From contig JAPLUR010000061.1 of assembly GCA_026397505.1 (NCBI GenBank), positions 48,005 through 112,004 on the forward strand: 64,000 bases of DNA, in the 5' to 3' direction. This DNA is from Candidatus Zixiibacteriota bacterium (lineage in GTDB: Bacteria > Zixibacteria > MSB-5A5 > GN15 > PGXB01). This document shows, piece after piece, positions 47,143 through 55,504 of this stretch. A program made the translations under genes and the position numbers. Position 1 is the stretch's first letter, and each line of letters starts with the position of its first letter. The notes beneath the pieces are model-generated. The model searched no databases and had not been told where the DNA came from. It saw only the letters and a program-made list of their open reading frames with translations.

Positions 47143-47171
47143 AATTTAAGCGACTCTCTTTCCTCTGTCAA
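47143..47171 (-). promoter_or_regulatory. promoter of ecfT-truA
   Basis: On the minus strand TTGACA (47166-47171), 17 nt, TAAATT (47143-47148). It lies just downstream of the terminator of the protease gene. Confidence 0.72.
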
Positions 47172-47187
47172 TTGTCCCGGCCAGGAT

Positions 47188-47215
47188 AAAAAAACCCCCC
47201 GTTTGGGCCGGGGGG
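47188..47215 (-). terminator. intrinsic terminator of the protease genes
   Basis: CCCCCCG (47195-47201) pairs with CGGGGGG (47209-47215) around a 7-nt loop; on the minus strand seven T follow. Confidence 0.88.
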
Positions 47216-47246
47216 TCTCTTAATGCAATGGATAATGAAACCGGGC

Positions 47247-49997
47247 TTATTTGAGAAGAACCATCTTCTTGGTTTCCTTATCCGCACCTCTTGAGATTTT
47301 ATAGAAATAGAGACCGCTGGCCACGCGGTGTCCGGATTGATCGTTTCCATCCCACTCAATATCAAATTCTCCCGGAATCTGCTTCCGGTCGACCAGGGTC
47401 CTGATTTCCTGACCCAAAACATTGTAGATTTTTAAAATCGTATTGGGAATAGGAAAGGCGCCGGTGTTCTGAATTGAATACCGAATATGGGTAATGGGAT
47501 TGAATGGGTTGGGATAGTTCTGTTCCAATACGAAACTTTTCGGGAAGGCGGCAGGATTCCGACCATCACTAATATCCGTGGGAATGGCCCCGAAGAAATT
47601 GAGAATATTAGCCATAATCGTATCGCGATTGGAGAACTGTGAAGGCCATTGATTGGTGTTTGAGATGGCCTCATATCCCCACGAGAAAAAGACTACCCGA
47701 TGGGCCCCGGCATAGCTCAGGGCAGAATAGTTGCTTCCGATAGAAAACTTAAATGCCGGCAGCGCACCGTTCACCGGTATGATTTGCTGAGAGAGACTAA
47801 ACACTTGCTTGCCGTTGTTGTCATATTTCACTTTTAGTCCCTCACCTATCGGCGAATCGGCAATCCCCAGATGCTGAAAATAGAAGAGGGCTCCTCCAAA
47901 TCGGGCATGCAGATAATTATCCATGAAGACCGAATCCTCAAGGCGGAGCTCCCCGGCCAGCCCCTGTCCGGTGAGGAATAAGTTGCCCCCGTTATCGAGA
48001 TATTCTTTCATGGCCGCGATATCGGCCGCCTGCAAATAATCTGTGGCGCTGTCGCCCGTAAACCAGACGACCATATGATAATTATTAAGCACGGCGCCCG
48101 GCGGACTGCCAACGGCCTTTTTCTCCCAGACATCGGAGGGAACGCGTTTCTTGTATAGATCGCCAACATACATGGTATCATATCTGGCGCCGCGATCATC
48201 ATCGACTACCAGAATCTGCGCCCGGCCGACCTGCCGCTCTCTGCCGAATACGGCCTTAAAGGCGCCGCCGTCGGATTCAACCGTGACAAAGAAAGAATCG
48301 TAGCGCGGCACAACCGAATCCGGGATGGTGAATACTATCGGGTCGCCGGCGTTATCGACCACGGATCCATCACCATTTATGACAGCCCTGAAAACGGACG
48401 GAGTTGTAAAAATAATTCCGGGATCGTCCGCGCTGAGGGTGATTGTAGCATTATGAGCGGTCAGCCAATCATTTCGCAGATTAAAATAGAACATGACCTG
48501 TTCACCGGGATCAAAAATACCGTCGGCATTGGCATCCGCAAAAATGGCCGTATCAAGGACAAAATGAGGGCGGGACCAGCTTATATCCAGGTTGGCGGTC
48601 ACAATTGAATCGGGATCAGAAATATTCCAGACCGAAATCTGGGTGATATCGGGTCCATAATAGCGGCTGCCGGGCGTAGAAAGATCATCAAAAGACCTCT
48701 TCCCCAGGGCCCCTGGCCAGGGATCACTGGCATCACCGCGGTTGTTGGTCGCCGTCTCGAGCTGGCGCAAACCGTCGGCCTGTTCCAGAGCGACATGATA
48801 AGGTAAACCGGCATTATTGCCATATGGGTCGCCAAATAGTTCATCAACATGATAGATCAGAAGACCATCCCACGGCAAACCGATATCGAAAAGCGTTCGC
48901 CGGCGATTCTCAACCAGAAAATATTGTACTGACGACCAACCTTCTTTGGATAGCTTATAGATTACCGGGTTGGTTTCAGCCTGAGGAATCTGGACATTTA
49001 CCTGGTTGGCCAGAATATCAATCGGATTGGCAAATCCGGCTCTAATTTTGGACCAGGCATCAAGGTGGGCGGGGAACTGAGAACCGCCATTGTAGCTTCC
49101 GGTCGCCATCAGCGACCAGTCGCCCAGGCCTTTGGAGACCGCCGGATTATTGTTATCTTCAACGTCATATAGATCGGATAAACCGATAAAATGCCCATAT
49201 TCATGGCAGAAAACACCAATGGGCGAAATTTTATGCGATAACCCCGATTCCTCCGGCTCCACAGTGAAAGCATTTATGGTGACACCATTCTTCTGAATAT
49301 AATATGACCCCAGTTCCCATTTGTGAGAGTGAATCAGGGTCGTATCACCGGTTTCCTCGTAGCCGGCACCGGCGTGCACTATGAACAGCCCGTCGACATC
49401 TCCATCCGGAAATCCGGGCGGATAAGCGTCATAAGTCGAGAAATCGACCCCGGAGTCGGCCGCCATGTTGACCGCATCGATTGTCAGTTGCTGAGTATTG
49501 TTGGGAAATGTTCCCAATCCGAAAGTTCCGGGGGGGCAATAATAGGAATGCGGATGAGGCATGCGGTACCAGCCTTTGATATCCCCCTTGATAAAAAAAG
49601 CGCCATAAGAATTCTCAAGATAGTATTCGGTCATGGAACCGGTTGGATTGAGCTTCCCCTCCGAAAAAAGGACCGTATCGAACTGCTTCGGAAGAGCGGC
49701 CACGTAGCCCGCAGTGTATGGTTTATCGGAGAAATCAACCAGAATCACCAGAACATTCACGGTATCGGCGGCATTGGTTCCCGCGGCGAGATTACGCTGG
49801 AATTTAAATCGCTCGGGAGCATCCACTCCCCGGGCACGGGCGTCTTTGAGCCTGGCGGTGAGAGCATCCAGGGAACCATCAGCTCTCAATTTCTCCATGA
49901 CTTCTTTGGCAAGAGGAACCGCAGAGGAAACCCCCGCAAGAAAAACCGCCATAACCGCGGTCAGGAATAGTAACAGTAAGCTTCTTCCGATTTTCAT
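47247..49997 (-). CDS. secreted M6-family metalloprotease with C-terminal sorting domain
   Basis: 916 residues. A signal peptide (about 1-26) and a pro-region are followed by an M6 (immune-inhibitor-A-like) catalytic domain with the zinc motif HEYGHFIGLSD (265-275). Then comes FADANADGIFDPGEQ, the start of a CARDB-like domain, a region with GGNLFLTGQGLAGE (about 660-675), and at the end a FlgD/Por-type domain: NYPNPFNPITHIRYSI, IKIYNVLGQEIRTL and a Gly-rich last strand ASGLYFYKIS ending in KKMVLLK. The tail predicts export through a type-IX-like route or surface attachment. It is 69 nt downstream of the subtilase gene. Confidence 0.92.
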   Translation of the reverse strand: MKIGRSLLLLFLTAVMAVFLAGVSSAVPLAKEVMEKLRADGSLDALTARLKDARARGVDAPERFKFQRNLAAGTNAADTVNVLVILVDFSDKPYTAGYVAALPKQFDTVLFSEGKLNPTGSMTEYYLENSYGAFFIKGDIKGWYRMPHPHSYYCPPGTFGLGTFPNNTQQLTIDAVNMAADSGVDFSTYDAYPPGFPDGDVDGLFIVHAGAGYEETGDTTLIHSHKWELGSYYIQKNGVTINAFTVEPEESGLSHKISPIGVFCHEYGHFIGLSDLYDVEDNNNPAVSKGLGDWSLMATGSYNGGSQFPAHLDAWSKIRAGFANPIDILANQVNVQIPQAETNPVIYKLSKEGWSSVQYFLVENRRRTLFDIGLPWDGLLIYHVDELFGDPYGNNAGLPYHVALEQADGLRQLETATNNRGDASDPWPGALGKRSFDDLSTPGSRYYGPDITQISVWNISDPDSIVTANLDISWSRPHFVLDTAIFADANADGIFDPGEQVMFYFNLRNDWLTAHNATITLSADDPGIIFTTPSVFRAVINGDGSVVDNAGDPIVFTIPDSVVPRYDSFFVTVESDGGAFKAVFGRERQVGRAQILVVDDDRGARYDTMYVGDLYKKRVPSDVWEKKAVGSPPGAVLNNYHMVVWFTGDSATDYLQAADIAAMKEYLDNGGNLFLTGQGLAGELRLEDSVFMDNYLHARFGGALFYFQHLGIADSPIGEGLKVKYDNNGKQVFSLSQQIIPVNGALPAFKFSIGSNYSALSYAGAHRVVFFSWGYEAISNTNQWPSQFSNRDTIMANILNFFGAIPTDISDGRNPAAFPKSFVLEQNYPNPFNPITHIRYSIQNTGAFPIPNTILKIYNVLGQEIRTLVDRKQIPGEFDIEWDGNDQSGHRVASGLYFYKISRGADKETKKMVLLK

Positions 49998-50066
49998 TCA
50001 GAGACATCCTTTCTCATCTATTACGTCCCTTCCACCCTGTTTTATGTGCCCAGTCAAATCAATTAC

Positions 50067-52982
50067 TTATTTCATCATTAACATTTTCTTGCTGAAGACT
50101 GTAGAGCCGCTCTTCAATTGGTAGAAATAGACGCCCGAGGAAACAGAATGACCATTATCGGTTGTACCATCCCAACTGATGGCATGATGTCCCGCGGTCA
50201 CTCGGCTGTCCAGCAGAGTCGCCACTTTCTCGCCGAGAATATTGAATACCGACAGATTCATAAAAGCCGCTCTCGGGATTTCAAAGGCGATCGTTGTCGA
50301 CGGATTAAAAGGATTGGGATAATTTTGAGCCAATTCAAATCCTTCCGGGATGGAAACCTCGTTATTCTGCACATCGGTACTGCTGCGATAACGGGCGCGG
50401 GCTCGTTGTGCCGCCACCTGAAGGGAACTGACATCGGAGCCGGCCATGAGGGCCAGGGAGATTTCGACCGAATCGAGAGGTTTTATATTGAAGGGTCCGA
50501 AATTATGCAAAGTCATCTGATCGCCGATCGTAACGCTATCAATATTCATTCCAACAGTCTTAATATAATCAAATTTCTGCTGCCCCGTAAGAGTAATTTT
50601 TTTTGTTCCGTTAAGCAGAGTCAAGATTCCGCTGCAATTGGTAAGGGGAAGAACGCCGATCGCCCTTGACCCGCCCTCCTGAAACAGGAGATTTTCGTCG
50701 GCCAGGAATCTCGCCTTATCGCCGAAAGGATTCAGGTCAAAATCGGTCAGATATCCGAAATATAGACCGGTTAGATTCTCGATAGAGTTATTCTTGAGGA
50801 AAAACCTGATAATCAGATAATTATCATCTCCGGCAATGGAATAGCTGGCGATGGTCTGCGTGGTGGTAATTGGGATAGGTATCGGTGAGCCGGTATCGAC
50901 AAACTCCGCGTGACTGCTAAATTCCCCCTCGGAGACAGGCATGCCGGTGGAAAGGGCCAATAAAGGGCTGAAATCGGAGCGATCGGCACGACCAAGGCTA
51001 TCGCGAATCGCCGATGACAACTGCAGGGCGTTCCGGCCGATGATTATCCCGGCCTCATACAAAAGGTTGTCCGAATTGTCCAGTCGAAATCCGGCGCCGC
51101 CTGCATTATAGATGGAATTCGGCCCCAGCCCGAATTGCCCAAAATCGGAGACCGTCATCTGTATCCGCGGTGTAATATGTGTTATCATATTTCCGTTGGC
51201 AGCACGGCCGACCGTCAAATCGAGACTGAGAGTATCGGCAGCTTCGCTGAATGGAAATTGAATGCGAAGCGAAAAAGGTATGGTGGCGCCATTAATCAAT
51301 TGCCGATCGAAACTAATGACATAAGGGACAACATTCATGGAATAAGTAAGTCCCTTTTCAAAGATAAAGAGAGCCCGGTCGGCGCTCACTGTTATGCCGG
51401 GGATTGAGCAGGAAATACATCCGCTGACCGAATCGACTGCTCCCGATGGAATATTTAATCTTATGAAGAGATCGAATGTCTCGCCGGGATCGGCAATGCC
51501 ATCACCACTGATTACTTTTCCCGCCAGATATACTTGCGGAGTGATCGGAATCGGCATATAAAGCAAAGCTCTTTGGGCATCAGGAAGCCCATAGCCATAA
51601 CTATTATCCTCGCCTGGGGCGCCAAGGTCACGGGCCGAATTTATGATGGCGGTTTTGATTTCGCTGACGGTGGCATTCGGGTTATACTGACGCAGCAGCG
51701 CCACCAGTCCGGCAATATAAGGAGCGGCCATCGATGTCCCGCTCATCACGCGATATGTTCCACCCTTATAAGAGGAATATATCGATACCCCGGGCGCGAC
51801 CACTTCCGGTTTAATTTCCATTGTATCACAACTGGACGGCCCGCGACTCGAAAACTGGGCAATCAGATTGGTGGCATCGTCGAGGGCGCCGACAGCAAAG
51901 GCGTTGAGCGGACTGCTCGCACGATTGGCCGGAAGACGAAGCGACCGGGCTGCGGGACCTTCATTACCGGCGGCAAAAATGGTGACTATACCGGCCGCCT
52001 CAACGTTATCTATCAGCGCATAAAAGGACTCGTTACAGGGGGGCAGGATAGAGGTCGGGATGCCCCAGCTGTTAAGAATTACATCGGGGACATCATTTGT
52101 TGTGGCCGGATTGCCATCGGGGTCAACCGCCCATTGGAAGGCGGCCAGTATATCGGAAATAGTGCGATTTAAAGTCTGTCCCTGGTCGATAACCGCGGCG
52201 CTGATCCAATCCGCTTCGGGAGCAACACCGAAACTGTCGGCGGCGGCATTTCCCACCATGAGTCCCATAGTGTGCGTTCCATGACCTATCTTATCATTGG
52301 GCAGGGTATCGGTCGATGAGGGGGCAAACCAGGCCGTCGAACGGCCGGAAAAATTCCCCCGCCATTTATCTTTGAGCGCCGGGTGGGTTCCTTCGACACC
52401 GGTGTCGAAACTGCAAACCAGTCTCCCTCTCCCCTTCAGACCACGGCTCCAGAGTGCAGGAATATTGAGCGCGGTCAGGTGCGAGGAGACGCTCTGTATC
52501 TTGGCAACTATGGGGGTCGATTCGACCGGCTCAATATATTCCACCGGGGCATCCTCAATTACCGCGACGACCCCCGGAATACTGCCAAGCTGAATCAACT
52601 GAGACAGAGGGATTCGAAACGAAAGCGCAGGAGCAATCCAATACTCGGTAATTTTCACGGAAGCGTATATCTGCCTGATTCTATTCTTGATGTTGTCAAT
52701 AAGAGACGCATCGCGGGATTGCAGAGCTCTTATGACCTCACTGTGCCGGCGCTGAAAATCAGTTCCCTGCTCAGAGGCTGCCTTGCTGACCCGCGATGAT
52801 AGGGCCGAATTATCGACAAATAGAACGACCGCGACGAAAGAATCAGAAACGCTGCCGGCGGCTTTGCTCATCCTCTGATCAAGCGAGGGTGAAAAAGTGG
52901 CCGCCCGTGATGTTATGGTGACTAAAAAGAATCCGACCAGACAAAGCAAGAGGTAAGTTGATTTCTTCAGGATAAGCAGCAT
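50067..52982 (-). CDS. secreted S8 subtilisin-like protease with C-terminal sorting domain
   Basis: 971 residues. A signal peptide (about 1-28), an I9-like propeptide region (about 45-150), and a subtilase domain with the triad Asp193 (SFDTGVEGTHP), His234 (GHGTHTMG) and Ser417 (SGTSMAAPYIAG). A segment GDGIADPGETFDLF begins a CARDB-like domain. The last 90 residues are the FlgD/Por-type domain with NYPNPFNPSTTIAFEIP and SSGVYFYQLKSG, closing KKMLMMK. This is nearly the same tail as on the neighbouring M6 protease, so the two probably use one export and anchoring route. Confidence 0.93.
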   Translation of the reverse strand: MLLILKKSTYLLLCLVGFFLVTITSRAATFSPSLDQRMSKAAGSVSDSFVAVVLFVDNSALSSRVSKAASEQGTDFQRRHSEVIRALQSRDASLIDNIKNRIRQIYASVKITEYWIAPALSFRIPLSQLIQLGSIPGVVAVIEDAPVEYIEPVESTPIVAKIQSVSSHLTALNIPALWSRGLKGRGRLVCSFDTGVEGTHPALKDKWRGNFSGRSTAWFAPSSTDTLPNDKIGHGTHTMGLMVGNAAADSFGVAPEADWISAAVIDQGQTLNRTISDILAAFQWAVDPDGNPATTNDVPDVILNSWGIPTSILPPCNESFYALIDNVEAAGIVTIFAAGNEGPAARSLRLPANRASSPLNAFAVGALDDATNLIAQFSSRGPSSCDTMEIKPEVVAPGVSIYSSYKGGTYRVMSGTSMAAPYIAGLVALLRQYNPNATVSEIKTAIINSARDLGAPGEDNSYGYGLPDAQRALLYMPIPITPQVYLAGKVISGDGIADPGETFDLFIRLNIPSGAVDSVSGCISCSIPGITVSADRALFIFEKGLTYSMNVVPYVISFDRQLINGATIPFSLRIQFPFSEAADTLSLDLTVGRAANGNMITHITPRIQMTVSDFGQFGLGPNSIYNAGGAGFRLDNSDNLLYEAGIIIGRNALQLSSAIRDSLGRADRSDFSPLLALSTGMPVSEGEFSSHAEFVDTGSPIPIPITTTQTIASYSIAGDDNYLIIRFFLKNNSIENLTGLYFGYLTDFDLNPFGDKARFLADENLLFQEGGSRAIGVLPLTNCSGILTLLNGTKKITLTGQQKFDYIKTVGMNIDSVTIGDQMTLHNFGPFNIKPLDSVEISLALMAGSDVSSLQVAAQRARARYRSSTDVQNNEVSIPEGFELAQNYPNPFNPSTTIAFEIPRAAFMNLSVFNILGEKVATLLDSRVTAGHHAISWDGTTDNGHSVSSGVYFYQLKSGSTVFSKKMLMMK

Positions 52983-53277
52983 TGGTTCTCCTCATCTTAA
53001 GCCAATAGCCTATCCTGCAATCGATATGCCGCCTCCTCAGGAGCCTTTGATTGCGGAAAATATGGCAGATGATTGCGGTCCCGGTTCGACAAGTCCTGGT
53101 TAATATATTAGAACACCAATGGTTACGGGCATAGCATAAATTTTGAACAATATGCAGCGGCGGCGAATCGGACATCTTTACTTTTGCAGCCATATAATCA
53201 TGCGTGCATATAGGAACTCTTTTGCAGATTATGAGAAGTATTGTTTAATGGATAAATCTGTTATATCTTGGTTCTAA

Positions 53278-55452
53278 ATGTCTGGAAATCTTATAGAGAA
53301 GATCAAAAGTTATCCCTTTTGGGCCATTCTAGCGGTCGGTCTGATTGCGCGACTTGTCTTTTTTCTCATTTATCTTTCAAGCCCCGAATGGAATCAGCTT
53401 CTGGTTGATTCACTATTCCATGACCGCTGGGCAGCCTCGCTTGCAGCCGGGAACTGGCTGGGCGAGGAGCCTTTTTTCCGTGCCCCCTTGTACATCTATT
53501 TGCTCGGCTTATTGTACGCCATTTTCGGCCATTCTCTATTGATCGCCAGAATTTTCGGCCACCTGATCGGCCTTCTCTCCATTTATATGACATACCGCCT
53601 TGCCCAGAGATTCTTCGGTACAAGGGCGGCACTGCTGGCCGGACTGCTCCATGCCTTATATCCAATCGCCATATATTTTGAAAGTGAGCTGCTGGTCGAA
53701 AGTTTCTTTACATTATTGATTGAATGGTCAATACTCTCCCTTCTCCGGGCCACGGAGCATGATAAATGGAAACGGTATCTTCCGGTCGGCCTGATTTTCG
53801 GACTGGCGTCCATCACCCGACCGGTAATTCTCCCATTATTGCCCATTCTGATATTATGGGTTTTCTGGAGCAAGAGGGGATGGAAAAGGGCGGTCGTCCA
53901 TTCGCTTATCATAGTCGGCATGGTAGTGCTCGTAATTTTACCTGTCGCCCTGAGAAATATTCTGGTCGGTCACGATACGACCCTTATAGCTTCTTCGGGC
54001 GGAATAAATTTTTATATCGGCAATAACAGCGCCGCGGATGGTCTTTCGGCAACCATGCCACCACCGCTCGGAGCCAATTGGCAGCTTAGAGATATAAGAT
54101 ATCTGGCCGAGAAAGAAACCGGCCGTTCCCTGAAAGATTCCCGGCTATCGGATTTTTGGTACTGGAAAGGGGTTGGTTGGATTCTATCCCACCAGGGTGA
54201 ATTTCTGAAGTTATATATTAAGAAGCTTTACTTTTGCTTTAACAATTTTGAGGTCTCAAACAACCGCAACCTTCCCCTTTTCTTCCAAAGCAATCCCGTT
54301 CTCCACTCTCTCCCCCTGAATTTTGCCCTCATGTTTTCATTGACCGGTATCTTTCTGTTCCTGACCGGTCTGCGACGACTGTTTTCCCGGCAAATGTTTT
54401 TCATTCTAATATTTATCGTCAGTTATTTCCTTCTGATCTCACTGTTTTTCATTAATGCTCGTTTCCGCCTCCCGGTTGTCCCGTTATTCATCATTTTCTC
54501 CGGGGCCGCGCTGGCCGAAATTTGGGCTCTGGTCAAGATGCTGAAGCAGGGTTGGCGGTCTTTGTCCGCCGCCGTCCTGATCGCGATTATCATTTATTCT
54601 TTCGCCACTTCCAATTGGTATCGGATTGACCGCGCCAATCTCGACAGCGGCCTGTACAATGAAGCTAATTATTACTTCGCCCAGAGGGATTTTGATAAAA
54701 GTATTGAGTTGTACCATCAAGTTTTGAAAAATGATCCGAGCTACCCGGAGGCCAATCTCAATCTGGGTGCGGTCTTCTTACGAAAAGGGATGGGTGATTC
54801 TGCGGAATATTATTCACAGAGAGAGATTCTATCATTCCCTTCCAGCGCTCGGGGATACAGCAACCTGGCCTCACTCTATTATCTAAGGAATTCTCTTGAT
54901 ACGGCCGCCCAATATGCCGCCCGGGCCATCTCTCTGACATCCTACCTCCCCGAGGCATATCTGGTTATGCTGAGAATACAGGCGGCACGGATTGATACGG
55001 CCGATTTCCGCCGCACACTGACCCAAGCCCGGGAAAATCTGGGCGATGAGCCCCGGCTTCTGTTGGAAGCGGGCATCATTTACTCGCAACTGGGGATGCT
55101 CCAATTGGCCGAAGAATATTTGAAAATGGCTCTTGTCGCGAAGCGGGCCGCGGCTGAGACCGATGACGATGCTTTTACCTATGGTTCCGGTTCCGAACTG
55201 CCGCATATCAGAGCGCAGGCGGCCTATCAGCTGGGTTATCTTTATGGAATCCAGAACCGCCTGGATTTGTCTATAGAAATGAGCCGTCAGGCCGTGGCGA
55301 TTGATTCAAGTCTGGTCGAGGCTTATGTCAATCTGGTTCAGGGATATCTTCTGCAGGGGAAAAGGGAATCGGCGCATGCCGTAATTGCCGCCGCCCGAAA
55401 GAAATTTCCCAATAATGAATTGATAAAAACCGTCGAGGAAAAACTAAAATAA
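53278..55452 (+). CDS. GT39/ArnT-like membrane glycosyltransferase with C-terminal TPRs
   Basis: 724 residues. The N-terminal 450 hold about ten membrane helices and the family landmarks: the first-loop Asp (LLVDSLFHDRWAASL) and FFRAPLYIYLLGLLYAIFG. Such enzymes move a sugar from a lipid carrier to protein or lipid on the outer face of the inner membrane. From about 460 on there are TPRs (FAQRDFDKSIELYHQVLKND; VNLVQGYLLQGKRESAHAVI), probably periplasmic. The ATG has no Shine-Dalgarno sequence; TATATC lies 10 nt upstream, so a leaderless transcript is possible. The 295-nt gap before it, shared with the divergent subtilase gene, holds no other gene I can support. Confidence 0.85.
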   Translation: MSGNLIEKIKSYPFWAILAVGLIARLVFFLIYLSSPEWNQLLVDSLFHDRWAASLAAGNWLGEEPFFRAPLYIYLLGLLYAIFGHSLLIARIFGHLIGLLSIYMTYRLAQRFFGTRAALLAGLLHALYPIAIYFESELLVESFFTLLIEWSILSLLRATEHDKWKRYLPVGLIFGLASITRPVILPLLPILILWVFWSKRGWKRAVVHSLIIVGMVVLVILPVALRNILVGHDTTLIASSGGINFYIGNNSAADGLSATMPPPLGANWQLRDIRYLAEKETGRSLKDSRLSDFWYWKGVGWILSHQGEFLKLYIKKLYFCFNNFEVSNNRNLPLFFQSNPVLHSLPLNFALMFSLTGIFLFLTGLRRLFSRQMFFILIFIVSYFLLISLFFINARFRLPVVPLFIIFSGAALAEIWALVKMLKQGWRSLSAAVLIAIIIYSFATSNWYRIDRANLDSGLYNEANYYFAQRDFDKSIELYHQVLKNDPSYPEANLNLGAVFLRKGMGDSAEYYSQREILSFPSSARGYSNLASLYYLRNSLDTAAQYAARAISLTSYLPEAYLVMLRIQAARIDTADFRRTLTQARENLGDEPRLLLEAGIIYSQLGMLQLAEEYLKMALVAKRAAAETDDDAFTYGSGSELPHIRAQAAYQLGYLYGIQNRLDLSIEMSRQAVAIDSSLVEAYVNLVQGYLLQGKRESAHAVIAAARKKFPNNELIKTVEEKLK

Positions 55453-55484
55453 AAAAGGCCGGAGGTGCTTTCGCATCTCCGGCC
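55450..55484 (-). terminator. intrinsic terminator downstream of the lipoprotein gene
   Basis: GGCCGGAGGTGC (55457-55468) pairs with GCATCTCCGGCC (55473-55484). On the minus strand six T follow, so it ends the receptor/PorV/lipoprotein operon; the glycosyltransferase stop lies beside it. Confidence 0.85.
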
Positions 55485-55504
55485 CGATAGTCGCTTATTT
55501 CATC

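Noticed and set aside
49323..49970. 215-codon plus-strand frame opposite the M6 protease
   Set aside because: Shadow of the protease coding strand; low-complexity composition and no ribosome-binding site.
51534..52172. 212-codon plus-strand frame within the subtilase region
   Set aside because: Antisense to the catalytic domain of the S8 protease, with no start signals.
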